From: an uncultured Kangiella sp. | Lineage (GTDB): Bacteria > Pseudomonadota > Gammaproteobacteria > Enterobacterales > Kangiellaceae | Assembly: GCA_950096615.1 (NCBI GenBank) | Contig: CATNCP010000001.1 | Location: forward strand, 62,001 to 126,000 | Direction: 5' to 3' | Length of the DNA: 64,000 nucleotides | Shown here: piece by piece, positions 20,430 through 29,188 of the stretch | Layout: every line of letters begins with the position of its first letter | Numbering within the stretch: position 1 is the first letter of the stretch | Translations under genes and position numbers: made by a program | The notes under the pieces: model-generated | Seen by the model: the letters and a program-made list of their open reading frames with translations, nothing else | What the model was told of the DNA's origin: nothing | The model's database searches: none

Positions 20430-21287
20430 TTAGTTAGCTGCTGAGTTCCAAAAGGCTTCAACAGCTCTTAATTGCCCTAAGTAATCTGCAACAGGTCGAT
20501 AAAAGTCTTTATCTTCCCAATATCCAGTATGGCACGCTGGATTCCATGAGGTCGCTGCACTGCCGACATTAATTTCAAAGTCATCGGTTACGACCTGTTT
20601 ATAAGCATCGCTGATGTTTTTCATAGGATAAGCCACGACATCATCTTTATCATAAAAATTGAGCCACTTTACGTGCTCAACAAGCGACGGTTCCAGCTTA
20701 GCACCAACCTTATCTATTGGGCTGGGCAAACGCTCTGTCAGACTATCATAAATCGCCAAGGGACTGCCGCAAGTAATCACACCGGCTAGCGTTTTGAAGC
20801 TTTCTACATAACTTAGCTGACTAATCTTGTCAGAATCTTTAGCTTGATTTATGTCTTGAATATAGTGCGACATGATCACTGAACCGAAAGAATGCGCTAA
20901 CAACACCACTGGCGTAGAATCTGGGTCAACGTGGCGATGAGTCGCCAGTTTCTTCATACTTTCTGCGATTCGATTATGGATGGCTTGGTATAAACCACTT
21001 TCTGAATCACGATCATAAGCCAAACCGAGGTTCATGTAATCAATAAACAGCTGTCGGACCGAGGTGTAGGTTAGCTCATTGCGATAATCCAAACGCTGCA
21101 ACAAGTCATCGTTAATCTGCTGTAACAAATCACCCCAGTAGATTTCATGGAATAACAAGTCATCCTCGCGGCGATTTTTGCTATCACCTTTGAGGTAGCG
21201 CTCGACCACACGGTGCTTAAACTCCGTAGAATAATGTTTATCCTCAGAACCAATTCCGTGGATTATCGCCACTGCCAAACGCTTCAT
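20430..21287 (-). CDS. Alpha/beta hydrolase-like protein
   Basis: The N-terminal strand LAVAIIHGIG and the nucleophile elbow VVLLAHSFGSVIM (Ser133) indicate an alpha/beta hydrolase of the lipase/esterase type; the elbow is A-H-S-F-G instead of G-x-S-x-G. An acid and a histidine cannot be assigned firmly, though CHTGYWEDKDFY near residue 262 holds a plausible catalytic histidine. There is no signal peptide, so it is cytoplasmic. It is the upstream partner of hrpA and divergent from fadE. The substrate is unknown. Confidence 0.65.
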   Translation of the reverse strand: MKRLAVAIIHGIGSEDKHYSTEFKHRVVERYLKGDSKNRREDDLLFHEIYWGDLLQQINDDLLQRLDYRNELTYTSVRQLFIDYMNLGLAYDRDSESGLYQAIHNRIAESMKKLATHRHVDPDSTPVVLLAHSFGSVIMSHYIQDINQAKDSDKISQLSYVESFKTLAGVITCGSPLAIYDSLTERLPSPIDKVGAKLEPSLVEHVKWLNFYDKDDVVAYPMKNISDAYKQVVTDDFEINVGSAATSWNPACHTGYWEDKDFYRPVADYLGQLRAVEAFWNSAAN

Positions 21288-21404
21288 TCGCTAATTACCC
21301 CATAAACCTTCACAAAACAGTCACATACTCTAACAAAAACTATGCTACATCAAGTCTTTACAGCACATTTGTGGCAATTCAAACCATCACGAATAATTCG
21401 CTTC

Positions 21405-21421
21405 AACTGGTACGAGCAGTT
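21405..21421. promoter_or_regulatory. FadR-like operator upstream of fadE
   Basis: AACTGGTACGAGCAGTT is a 17-bp imperfect palindrome that closely resembles known FadR sites such as the E. coli fadBA operator (ATCTGGTACGACCAGAT). It lies 40-56 bases before the fadE start, where a repressor would block transcription. A second partial motif, ACTGGTAAAAGTT, follows at 21430-21442. Control of fadE by long-chain acyl-CoA through FadR is inferred. Confidence 0.55.
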
Positions 21422-21460
21422 GTGTTAGACTGGTAAAAGTTAAATATCAAAGAGGTTGCT

Positions 21461-23875
21461 ATGTTAACAATAATATTACTTCTCGGCTTGATGGTAGCGC
21501 TTTATCATCGAGTAAGCCTCAAAATCACTAGCATTGCATTAGCAGCGATTTTAGTGGCTTGGAGCGCCTACGAAGGCATCCCATACGTACACTGGGTCCT
21601 ATTCCTAGTGATATTCCTACCATTAAACTTAACTTTTGTGCGTCGTAAACTTTCTGCGAAGCTATTGGACGTATTCAAAGGCATCATGCCGCGAATTTCT
21701 GATACAGAGCAAGAAGCGCTGGATGCCGGTACGGTATGGTGGGAAGCTGAAGTGTTCGGCGGAAAGCCTAACTGGAAGCGTTTCCATAAATTTGAAAAAG
21801 CAACGCTCAGTAAAGAAGAACAAGAATTTATTGACGGTCCTCTTGAAGAATTATGCAGCATGATCAACGACTGGCAGATCACTCACATCGATCGTGATTT
21901 ACCGCCAGAAGTGTGGACTTTCATCAAAGAAAAAGGCTTCTTTAGCTTTATTATCCCGAAAGAATATGGCGGTTTAGGTTTTTCTTCTTACGCGCAATCC
22001 CGCGTATTAACGAAAATTAACTCCCTAAGCGCTACAGCAGGCAGTATCGTTTCGGTACCTAACTCGCTCGGACCAGCTGAGCTATTAATGCACTACGGTA
22101 CACAAGAACAGCGTGACCATTACCTACCTCGCTTAGCCAAAGCCAAAGAAGTGCCTTGTTTCGCTTTAACGGCGATTGAAGCAGGCTCAGACGCTGGTGG
22201 CATTCCTGATAAAGGTGTTATCTGTAAAGGTCAGTGGAACGGCGAAGAAGTTGTCGGTATGAAGCTCACTTGGGATAAGCGCTACATCACGCTAGCTCCC
22301 GTCGCCTCGATTTTAGGTTTAGCGTTTAAACTGTACGATCCAGAAGGATTACTTGGCGAAGAAGAAGATTTAGGCATTACTTGTGCCTTAATCCCGATGG
22401 ACACCGATGGTGTTGAAATTGGTCGTCGTCATTACCCACTAAGCACGCCGTTCCAAAACGGCCCTACTTCCGGCAAAGACGTATTTGTACCACTCGATTA
22501 CATTATCGGTGGCCCGAAAAACGCCGGTAAAGGCTGGAGAATGTTGGTCGACTGTCTGTCTGCCGGTCGAGCTATTTCACTGCCATCAAGCGCTAATGGC
22601 GGGGTCAAAATGGCCTCTTACACCACGGGAGCCTATGCTCGCATCCGTCGTCAGTTCAATGTACCAGTAGGCTACATGGAAGGCGTGATGGAAGCTCTCG
22701 CTCGTATAGCTGGTAAAAGCTATATGGTTGACTCGATGTTAACCTTTACCGCTTCAGGTATCGACAGCGGCGAAAAGCCATCGGTCGCATCGGCTATCGT
22801 AAAATGCCATACCACTGCCCTCGCCCGCGACGTTGCTTGCGATGGCATGGATGTTCATGGTGGTAAGGCTGTAATGATGGGGCCGAAGAACTACATGGCT
22901 CGAGCCTACCAAGGCGCTCCAATTTCGATTACGGTCGAAGGCGCGAACATCTTAACCCGTAGCTTGATTATTTATGGTCAAGGTTCGATTCGTTGCCATC
23001 CTTACGTCTTAAAAGAAATTCAAGCGACTCAAAACGAAAATCGTAAGGAAGCGATTAAAGACTTCGACAAAGCACTGTTCAGCCACGTCGGTTTCGCCAT
23101 GAGTAATAAAATCCGTACCTTCTGGTTAGGTTTAACTGGCAGCTTGTTGGTTAAAAAGCCACAGTCAGACTTTACGGGGCGTTATTACCAGCGCATTACT
23201 CGCTTCTCAAGCGCGCTGGCCTTCTTGTCAGACGTTGTTATGGGCGTATTAGGCGGCGAACTAAAGCGTCGCGAAATGATTTCAGGTCGTTTAGGCGACA
23301 TGCTAAGTAATCTCTACATCGCATCGTCAGTTCTAAAAATGTACCACGACAAAGGCCGCCCTGAACACGACAAAGAAATTGTCCAGTGGGCGCTAGAGCA
23401 TTGTCTATACGAAACACAAATGGCGGCTGATGGCGTTTTAAAGAACTTCCCTATCGGCTGGATGGGCAAACTATTACGCATCGTCGTATTCCCACTAGGC
23501 TTACGTTTATCTCCACCGTCGGACAAACTGAGCCGTAAGCTTGCTCGTCAGCTACAAGAGCCACAAGCAATGCGCGAAGAACTGACACATGGCGCCTTCA
23601 AGTCTGAATCCGAAGCCAGCAACTTGTACAAAGTCGACAAAGCGCTGCGCCTACAGCTTGAAATGGAGCCGATCGTTAAAAAGTTCTCACAAGCACTCGG
23701 TAAACGTGCCGGTAATCACCAAGTCGTGCCATTCGCCAAAGAAGCGCTCGACGCAGGCCACATTACCCAAGACGAATATCAGCTGGTGTTAGATGCCGAA
23801 GAAGCTCGACTCGAAGTGATTAATGTCGACGACTTCGCTCCAGAAGAGATGAAACATCACTTATCAGAGAACTAA
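21461..23875 (+). CDS. fadE: Acyl-CoA dehydrogenase FadE
   Basis: Catalyses the first step of fatty acid beta-oxidation (FAD-dependent formation of trans-2-enoyl-CoA). At 804 aa it has the long FadE form found in gammaproteobacteria: a hydrophobic N-terminus (two segments in residues 1-60) that should attach it to the membrane, the acyl-CoA dehydrogenase core (about 120-520, with CFALTAIEAGSDAGG and ITVEGANILTRSLIIYGQG), and the family-specific C-terminal domain. AGAGGTTGCT precedes the ATG. A FadR-like operator lies just upstream. Confidence 0.95.
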   Translation: MLTIILLLGLMVALYHRVSLKITSIALAAILVAWSAYEGIPYVHWVLFLVIFLPLNLTFVRRKLSAKLLDVFKGIMPRISDTEQEALDAGTVWWEAEVFGGKPNWKRFHKFEKATLSKEEQEFIDGPLEELCSMINDWQITHIDRDLPPEVWTFIKEKGFFSFIIPKEYGGLGFSSYAQSRVLTKINSLSATAGSIVSVPNSLGPAELLMHYGTQEQRDHYLPRLAKAKEVPCFALTAIEAGSDAGGIPDKGVICKGQWNGEEVVGMKLTWDKRYITLAPVASILGLAFKLYDPEGLLGEEEDLGITCALIPMDTDGVEIGRRHYPLSTPFQNGPTSGKDVFVPLDYIIGGPKNAGKGWRMLVDCLSAGRAISLPSSANGGVKMASYTTGAYARIRRQFNVPVGYMEGVMEALARIAGKSYMVDSMLTFTASGIDSGEKPSVASAIVKCHTTALARDVACDGMDVHGGKAVMMGPKNYMARAYQGAPISITVEGANILTRSLIIYGQGSIRCHPYVLKEIQATQNENRKEAIKDFDKALFSHVGFAMSNKIRTFWLGLTGSLLVKKPQSDFTGRYYQRITRFSSALAFLSDVVMGVLGGELKRREMISGRLGDMLSNLYIASSVLKMYHDKGRPEHDKEIVQWALEHCLYETQMAADGVLKNFPIGWMGKLLRIVVFPLGLRLSPPSDKLSRKLARQLQEPQAMREELTHGAFKSESEASNLYKVDKALRLQLEMEPIVKKFSQALGKRAGNHQVVPFAKEALDAGHITQDEYQLVLDAEEARLEVINVDDFAPEEMKHHLSEN

Positions 23876-23887
23876 AGTCATACAAGC

Positions 23888-23904
23888 GGTGGGCTAAGCC
23901 CACC
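23888..23904. repeat. Small palindrome GGTGGGCTAAGCCCACC
   Basis: A 17-bp near-perfect palindrome, followed by CTAC. The motif GGTGGGC..GCCCACCCTAC is familiar from dispersed intergenic repeats of many bacteria. Only this copy is in the window, so its status as a genome-wide repeat is from recognition only. Confidence 0.45.
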
Positions 23905-23933
23905 CTACTAACTTACCCTTAGTGTTACCCTTG

Positions 23934-23967
23934 ATGCCGTTTGCTGAAAAGTAAGCGGCATTTTTTT
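23934..23967 (+). terminator. Intrinsic terminator of fadE
   Basis: ATGCCGTTTGC, loop TGAAAA, GTAAGCGGCAT: an 11-bp stem with two G-T wobbles, followed by seven T residues, 59 bases after the fadE stop. Confidence 0.8.
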
Positions 23968-24273
23968 GCCTAAAGCACTACTTTTTGAACTCCCCTTTGG
24001 AGCTAGTTGAACGAGTATAAAGTTATAGTGCAAATTAGGCAGGAAGCCTAATTTAGCTAAGACGAATAAGTGACTACTAGGAATCCCTTTAGGGAGATGT
24101 TTCGTTTAGCGGCGCGTAAATAACTTTTAAGAGTGAAGGAAGCCTGAAAGGCCTAGCGACAGGGGTGCCCTTCTTTTGGTTCCTTTTTCCCTAAAGGGAC
24201 TCCCTTCAGTCGCTTACAAGCTAGAGAAAGTAACTCGCTGAAAGAGCGAAATAGAATAGTGAAATAAGAAGTA
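23968..24273. repeat. Gene-free stretch resembling a degenerate dispersed repeat
   Basis: No credible gene. The stretch 24150-24265 (GGGGTGCCCTTCTTTTGGTTCC ... AGAGAAAGTAACTCGCTGAAAGAGCG) resembles an intergenic repeat family common in proteobacteria, in which a TTTGGTT(A/C)C...GAAAAGTAACTCGC block is read as spurious ORFs containing KEPKEGHP. The 63-aa minus-strand ORF at 24153-24344 has exactly that appearance and is not called as a gene. Small complementary stretches occur (TCCCTTTAGGGA at 24084-24095, CCCTAAAGGGA at 24190-24200, and AGGCCT). Confidence 0.4.
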
Positions 24274-24918
24274 TCAAACAAAAAAGTTAATCCACCCCGA
24301 CATAGTCTGAGCAGCATTCCATAAGAATCGAAACACCGGAACACCTAAAATACTCAGTACCACCAAGGCTAGGAAGAAAAAGGTGCCGTATTTGCCGTTC
24401 CATTGGTGGTATTTGTATTTCAGCGACTTTGGTAATAACCATTCCATGACGTAGTGTCCGTCTAGCGGCCCTATGGGTAATAGGTTAAACAACATCAGTA
24501 GAATGTTAATCAGCGCTAAAAACGTGAGCGATGTTTGTGCGACGTCAGATTGTAGTGCAGTTATATCAAATACGTAGGCTGCTGCTTGTAGATTTACCGC
24601 GATCAAAGCAATCAAAAAGTTCATCAATGGTCCTGCGGCGGCGACAGCAGCCCCGGCCCAAGTGGTTTTCAGCTTTCGGTGAGTTACTGGAACCGGTTTA
24701 GCGTAGCCAAATCCGATCATGACCACGAATAACAGCCCCATGGGATCAATATGATTCATGGGATTGAGGTTTAAGCGCCCCATTTTCTCAGCGGTATCGT
24801 CGCCAAGCAGCTTTGCCGAATAGGCATGACCAAACTCATGCAGCGTCAATGAAAATATAATGACGAATATGACAATAGAAAAAATTGCGTACTGCCCATT
24901 GTATAAAAGTGGAAGCAT
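24274..24918 (-). CDS. Site-2 protease family membrane metalloprotease
   Basis: A polytopic M50-type protease without PDZ domain. The zinc motif HEFGH is at His27/Glu28/His31 in the first membrane helix (FSLTLHEFGHAYSAKLLGDDTAEKMGRLNLNP), and the third zinc ligand is the aspartate of NLLPIGPLDG about 125 residues later. There are five or six hydrophobic segments in 214 aa. This matches the short YwhC/Rip-like bacterial site-2 proteases with the characteristic NPMNHIDPMGLL segment. The substrate is unknown and no sigma or anti-sigma gene is adjacent. Confidence 0.85.
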   Translation of the reverse strand: MLPLLYNGQYAIFSIVIFVIIFSLTLHEFGHAYSAKLLGDDTAEKMGRLNLNPMNHIDPMGLLFVVMIGFGYAKPVPVTHRKLKTTWAGAAVAAAGPLMNFLIALIAVNLQAAAYVFDITALQSDVAQTSLTFLALINILLMLFNLLPIGPLDGHYVMEWLLPKSLKYKYHQWNGKYGTFFFLALVVLSILGVPVFRFLWNAAQTMSGWINFFV

Positions 24919-25040
24919 GGTGAATCTCTTTAGAATCGTTAGCGCTAATTTATGGCCTTTTGAGTGGTTTTACAAGTGTGAACCAGTTTGCATTATGGTG
25001 GCAAAGGCTGTAAAAGTAATAAAAAAATATGGGGAATATT

Positions 25041-26381
25041 ATGAATCCTATGATGAGACCTGTTTTTAAAACAGCATTACTAGGCTTGCTAACCACTGCT
25101 TTTCTACAACCAGCGAGTTATGCCGAGACGCACGCCAATAGTAAACAACAGATTGAACAAGGTGCTGACGCTTTAGAACGCAAAGTTATCGACTGGCGTC
25201 GCCATCTTCACCAAAATCCTGAACTGGGTAATCGCGAATTTGAAACCAGCAAATACATCGCGACTCACCTCAAGGCCTTAGGGTTAGACGTTAAAACAGA
25301 AGTCGCTCACACCGGCGTAGTCGCTGTGCTTAAAGGAGGTAAACCGGGGCCTGTAGTCGCGCTTCGAGCGGATATGGACGCGCTACCCGTTAAGGAACGT
25401 GTGGACTTGCCATTTGCCTCAAAAGCTACTGGCGAATATATGGGCAAGGAAGTGCCTGTGATGCATGCTTGTGGTCATGACACACACGTGGCTATTTTGA
25501 TGGGCGTAGCGGAACTGCTATCTGGTATGCAAGCTGAGCTTCCCGGCACGGTAAAGTTTATTTTCCAGCCTGCTGAAGAAGGGCCACCTCCAGGCGAAGA
25601 AGGTGGCGCTGAATTGATGGTGAAACAAGGTGTCTTAAAAAACCCTGATGTAGACGTTGTATTTGGTCTGCACATTTCAGCGGGAACAGACGTCGGTAAA
25701 ATCAATATTCGTAAAAAAGGCATCATGGCCAGCTCTGACGATTTCAAAATTACCATCGATGGCAAGCAGGCTCACGGCTCCACGCCTTGGGATTCAGTCG
25801 ATCCTATCGTCACCGCTTCCCAGATTGTGAATAGCTTACAAACGATCGTCAGCCGGCATATGCCTTTAACGCAACAGGCTTCCGTCGTAACAGTCGGCTC
25901 GATTCATGGTGGCGTACGTTCTAATATTATTCCTGAAAAAGTCGAGATGTTAGGGACTATTCGAACTTTGAGCGAACTTGATCGCTCGCGTATTCATGAG
26001 TTAGTCCGCAAGAAAGCAACGTTAATTGGCGAAAGCATGGGCGCGAAAGTAACCGTCGAGCTTCCCTACTCGTCCGCCTATCCTGTGACTTATAATGATC
26101 CGGCGCTGACCGATGAAATGATACCAACGCTTGAGGCGGTCGCTGGCGCAGAGAACGTTATCACCATTAATCCAATTACTGGTGCAGAAGATTTCTCTTT
26201 CTACGCACGCGAAGTTCCTGGAGTCTTCTTTTTCCTCGGCGGAAAGCCAAAAGGATTACCCGCTTCAGAAGCCGCCCCACACCATACCCCTGATTTTTAT
26301 ATCGATGAATCGGGTATGAAGCTTGGCGTCAAAGCTTTGTCGCGCTTAGCTATTGATTACATGAATGCTCACAAAAAGTAA
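25041..26381 (+). CDS. Exported M20 family amidohydrolase/peptidase
   Basis: Zinc-dependent amidohydrolase of the M20D (hippurate hydrolase / IAA-amino acid hydrolase-like) group. I prefer the ATG at 25041 because GGGGAA sits seven bases before it; the track start at 25029 has no ribosome binding site. The N-terminus is a signal peptide (MNPMMRPVFKTALLGLLTTAFLQPASYAET), so the enzyme is probably periplasmic. Metal-site patterns: MHACGHDTHVAILMG, FQPAEEGPPPGEEGG and FGLHIS, with a C-terminal histidine in PHHTPDFYIDE. The dimerisation domain lies at about residues 230-345. It should release amino acids or acids from N-acyl conjugates or small peptides. Confidence 0.87.
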   Translation: MNPMMRPVFKTALLGLLTTAFLQPASYAETHANSKQQIEQGADALERKVIDWRRHLHQNPELGNREFETSKYIATHLKALGLDVKTEVAHTGVVAVLKGGKPGPVVALRADMDALPVKERVDLPFASKATGEYMGKEVPVMHACGHDTHVAILMGVAELLSGMQAELPGTVKFIFQPAEEGPPPGEEGGAELMVKQGVLKNPDVDVVFGLHISAGTDVGKINIRKKGIMASSDDFKITIDGKQAHGSTPWDSVDPIVTASQIVNSLQTIVSRHMPLTQQASVVTVGSIHGGVRSNIIPEKVEMLGTIRTLSELDRSRIHELVRKKATLIGESMGAKVTVELPYSSAYPVTYNDPALTDEMIPTLEAVAGAENVITINPITGAEDFSFYAREVPGVFFFLGGKPKGLPASEAAPHHTPDFYIDESGMKLGVKALSRLAIDYMNAHKK

Positions 26382-26390
26382 GTTTTAAAA

Positions 26391-26433
26391 GCTTCAGTTA
26401 ATTAAGTGTTAGTAAATACTTTTTAGCTGAAGC
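26391..26433. terminator. Possible bidirectional terminator
   Basis: GCTTCAG (26391-26397) pairs with CTGAAGC (26427-26433), with a partly paired interior (AAGT/ACTT) and T-rich flanks, between the convergent M20 gene and the 207-aa unknown. It overlaps the end of the minus-strand gene. Confidence 0.4.
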
Positions 26434-27032
26434 CTGACATTTCTAGCTTTTAAAATAGTTTGCTTCCTAAATACCTCAAGAGGCGTCCCTTTCCCTACAT
26501 TTGCACAAGTAAAGTCCGCAAAGTAACCAAGCTCCCAATATTCACTAGGAATATCTGCTAGGTAAAGCACCGGAACGTTATAGATTCTTGCCCTCTGGAA
26601 CTTGTCTAAATCACAAAACTGGCTAGTCCCATCCTGTATAAGCCTAAATTGCTCCTCCCAATAACCAATATCTGGATCAAATATATAAAACACTTCGTCT
26701 TTTTTTCTAAGAAAGAACAATCCTCTAGCCCCTACTTCGGCTTGGTTGACGCTCCAATCAGTAATAACCTCAATAGTTTTTAGGCTAGAATATTGTTCAT
26801 TTGAAGTATATACCTCTGAAACTTGTAACCAAAGCTTTACTGATTCAACCCCATCAAATCTTGATTGGCCATATTCAGCTTTAATCACTTTTCCATCGAC
26901 AATTAATTCCGAGCTGCTAATAAAACTTTCCCAAATAGCTGGAGCAGACCGAGATAAAGCTGGTTTTGATAGTATTAAAGTTATTAGTACTAACAGTGGC
27001 AGAAGAAAGTTCTTCATTAAGGCTGTTCTCAT
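26409..27032 (-). CDS. Secreted protein of unknown function
   Basis: I do not recognise a named family. A signal peptide is clear (MRTALMKNFLLPLLVLITLILSKPALSRSA), so it is exported. The mature part begins with a beta-rich stretch, SSELIVDGKVIKAEYGQ ... VKLWLQVSEVYTS ... EVGARGLFFLRKKDEVFYIFDPDIGYWEEQF, resembling small secreted OB-like beta-barrels in which a sentence such as ADIVVVGKV is followed by a long strand pair. Two cysteines (in SQFCDLD and DFTCANVG) could form a disulfide. It is AT-richer than its neighbours and is flanked by ansA and the M20 gene. Confidence 0.6.
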   Translation of the reverse strand: MRTALMKNFLLPLLVLITLILSKPALSRSAPAIWESFISSSELIVDGKVIKAEYGQSRFDGVESVKLWLQVSEVYTSNEQYSSLKTIEVITDWSVNQAEVGARGLFFLRKKDEVFYIFDPDIGYWEEQFRLIQDGTSQFCDLDKFQRARIYNVPVLYLADIPSEYWELGYFADFTCANVGKGTPLEVFRKQTILKARNVRLQLKSIY

Positions 27033-27128
27033 ATGTGGTTAGTTTCCTGTATAGAGATTGATACTTTTTTATCTGGTCACAAATATATATACTCCTGACT
27101 TAGATAACTGTAACCAACAACTAATATT

Positions 27129-28142
27129 ATGGCAAAGAAGAAAGTCTACATCGCATACACTGGCGGCACCATTGGGATGAAGCCCAGTGACCAAGGTTTT
27201 GTGCCACAAAAAGGCTTTCTTGGCGCGACGTTAAAGAGCTTTCCTGAGTTCCAGCATCCTGATATGCCGGAAATCACGATTCATGACTACGCTGAGCCGA
27301 TTGATTCTGCCAATATGTCACCAGAAGACTGGCACCATATCGCTGAAGACATCGAACGTAATTATGACGACTACGATGGTTTCGTGGTGCTTCATGGTAC
27401 AGATACCATGGCTTACACGGCGTCGGCATTGTCTTTCATGCTCGAAGGGTTACAAAAGCCGGTTATTTTCACAGGTTCGCAAATTCCGTTAACTCAGCTT
27501 AGAACTGATGCACGTGATAACTTAATTAATGCAATCTTCCTTGCGGCCAACTACCCGATCCCTGAAGTCAGTTTATTCTTCCATGATCATCTTCATCGCG
27601 GTAATCGCACGATTAAAACAGACGCTGATGGTTTCGCTGCTTTTAGTTCCCCCAACATGCCGCCACTGGCAAGTATCGGTAGCACCATCAAAGTTCGTGA
27701 GCATTTAATCTGGCAACGTAAGCACAAAGAATTAACGGTCCGACGCTTCAGTTCACCCAAGATTGCTATTTTGACGTTATTCCCTGGGATTTCTCACGAC
27801 TTGGTGCGTGATTTTCTTGCACAAGATTTGGATGGTGTGGTTTTACAAAGCTTTGGTGCGGGTAATGCCCCAGTGAACAATAAACCTTTGATGCAGGCCA
27901 TTAAAGACGCCACCAACCAAGGCAAAGTCATCGTGAACTGCACACAGTGCTTGAAAGGCTCAGTCAATATGAGCACCTATGAAACGGGCAAAATTTTGAT
28001 GGATGCCGGAGTCACTTCCGGTTTTGATATGACCACCGAAGCAGCCCTAGCCAAACTTTACTACTTATTCAGTCGTGGCTTGGATGCAAAAACCATTCGT
28101 GAAAATATGGTGGTGAGTTTACGCGGTGAGCTGACTAATTAG
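27129..28142 (+). CDS. ansA: Type I (cytoplasmic) L-asparaginase
   Basis: Hydrolyses asparagine to aspartate and ammonia. The catalytic threonine regions are intact: YTGGTIGMK (Thr14) and LHGTDTMAYTASALSFML. There is no signal peptide, and the 337-aa length matches the low-affinity cytoplasmic type I enzyme (AnsA) rather than the periplasmic type II. Its stop codon overlaps the stop of the convergent OsmC gene, so there is no room for a terminator. Confidence 0.93.
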   Translation: MAKKKVYIAYTGGTIGMKPSDQGFVPQKGFLGATLKSFPEFQHPDMPEITIHDYAEPIDSANMSPEDWHHIAEDIERNYDDYDGFVVLHGTDTMAYTASALSFMLEGLQKPVIFTGSQIPLTQLRTDARDNLINAIFLAANYPIPEVSLFFHDHLHRGNRTIKTDADGFAAFSSPNMPPLASIGSTIKVREHLIWQRKHKELTVRRFSSPKIAILTLFPGISHDLVRDFLAQDLDGVVLQSFGAGNAPVNNKPLMQAIKDATNQGKVIVNCTQCLKGSVNMSTYETGKILMDAGVTSGFDMTTEAALAKLYYLFSRGLDAKTIRENMVVSLRGELTN

Positions 28143-28609
28143 TCACTCTCGACAATCTCCGTTGTGACTTTTGTTTTTACTGAGTTGGCGATAAAGCAAA
28201 GCTCGTGCGCTTGGTGATGCATTTTCTCCAGCACAGTTCGGCTGGGTATTTTCTCGCCTGAAAACACGACTTTCGGTTTTAAAGTGACGATTTCGACAAA
28301 AGCTCTGCCCTGCTCGTCCTTACCCATGACTCCAACAGCCTGATCTTTATAGCTGTCTACTAGCAGACGTTTTTTAGCTGCAATCGACAAAAAGAACAGC
28401 ATGTGGCAGCTGGATAACGAAGCCACGAAAGCTTCTTCAGGATCAACGTTGGCTTCCACCGAGTAAGGCAAAGGAACGATATGCGGTGATGAAGATGCCT
28501 CAACTATTGCGCCACCATCAAACGACCACTGATGACCACGGCTGTATTGGTTATCTAGAAATGCTTGCTCACCGCGTGACCAACTTATCGTTGCGAAATA
28601 TTTAGCCAT
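28139..28609 (-). CDS. OsmC family peroxidase-like protein
   Basis: Member of the OsmC/Ohr fold, which reduces organic hydroperoxides with two cysteines. The candidates are the Cys in SLSSCHMLFFLSIAAKK and the Cys in HELCFIANSVKT, the spacing expected of the family. I chose the ATG at 28609 (MAKYFATISW) because AAGGAG lies eight bases before it; the track start is an upstream GTG. At 156 aa it has family length. It follows the YeaC-like gene by 25 bases and may share its transcript. Its exact substrate is unknown. Confidence 0.85.
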   Translation of the reverse strand: MAKYFATISWSRGEQAFLDNQYSRGHQWSFDGGAIVEASSSPHIVPLPYSVEANVDPEEAFVASLSSCHMLFFLSIAAKKRLLVDSYKDQAVGVMGKDEQGRAFVEIVTLKPKVVFSGEKIPSRTVLEKMHHQAHELCFIANSVKTKVTTEIVESD

Positions 28610-28634
28610 AAGCATCACTCCTTCGCGGATATTT

Positions 28635-28955
28635 TTAGTGCGTATTCTTACCTGGAATAATCATTGATGGATCGATAACGAAGGTATCTTGAGGTTCTTT
28701 CTCGTTAGCAGACTTTCCTGGAAATTCGTCTCTCATCTTTTTACCAGTCACCAAATCACCAGTTTTAGTCACCGTAAACGGCTCACTGTCATCTTCACTA
28801 AGGCCTGCCTTGTATAACATGATAGCTTGAATACAGGTTTCTTTTTGCTGATCGGTAAGAACAGCACCGTCTGGCCACTTGCCGGTTTCTACCGCTGTAG
28901 TGAAGCGTTCGATCATGTCAGGCGTCAGAGTTTTGATGAGTTGAGAAAAGTCCAT
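28635..28955 (-). CDS. DUF1315 (YeaC-like) protein
   Basis: Small cytoplasmic protein related to E. coli YeaC: the segment RFTTAVETGKWPDGAVLTDQQKETCIQAIMLYKAG is diagnostic of DUF1315. The function of the family is not known. I prefer the ATG at 28955 (MDFSQLIKTLTP), which matches the family N-terminus; the track start is an unlikely upstream TTG. The C-terminal 40 residues, after the conserved part, are a family-variable tail ending VIDPSMIIPGKNTH. Confidence 0.8.
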   Translation of the reverse strand: MDFSQLIKTLTPDMIERFTTAVETGKWPDGAVLTDQQKETCIQAIMLYKAGLSEDDSEPFTVTKTGDLVTGKKMRDEFPGKSANEKEPQDTFVIDPSMIIPGKNTH

Positions 28956-29139
28956 AACAGGGAGAGTTATCTTAAAAACTTGTCGCAATTATGCAGAATT
29001 TCAACTGATTTTACCAGTTCCTATAATGCCTCTTGAGACCCTGATGACAAAATTTGCAAAAAACCTTATACATCAAAACTTTAGCAACAGGCAACATCTA
29101 TTGCTTCACAGTAGCTATGTGATATAGTTAACAATTATA

Positions 29140-29156
29140 GTTGTAATGATTACAAC
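29140..29156. promoter_or_regulatory. Palindrome upstream of the HD-GYP gene
   Basis: GTTGTAAT-G-ATTACAAC is a perfect 8+1+8 inverted repeat, extended by ATA on the left and CTAT after one extra base on the right. It ends 32 bases before the HD-GYP start. It could be a repressor or activator operator, or a transcript hairpin. No known regulator consensus is matched with confidence. Confidence 0.45.
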
Positions 29157-29188
29157 ACTATTGGGGTCTTCCACTACATAGGCTGAAT

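Noticed and set aside
24153-24344. 63-aa minus-strand ORF MFRCFDSYG...KEPKEGHPCR
   Set aside because: It matches the spurious ORF type read through a common intergenic repeat and overlaps the end of the site-2 protease gene.
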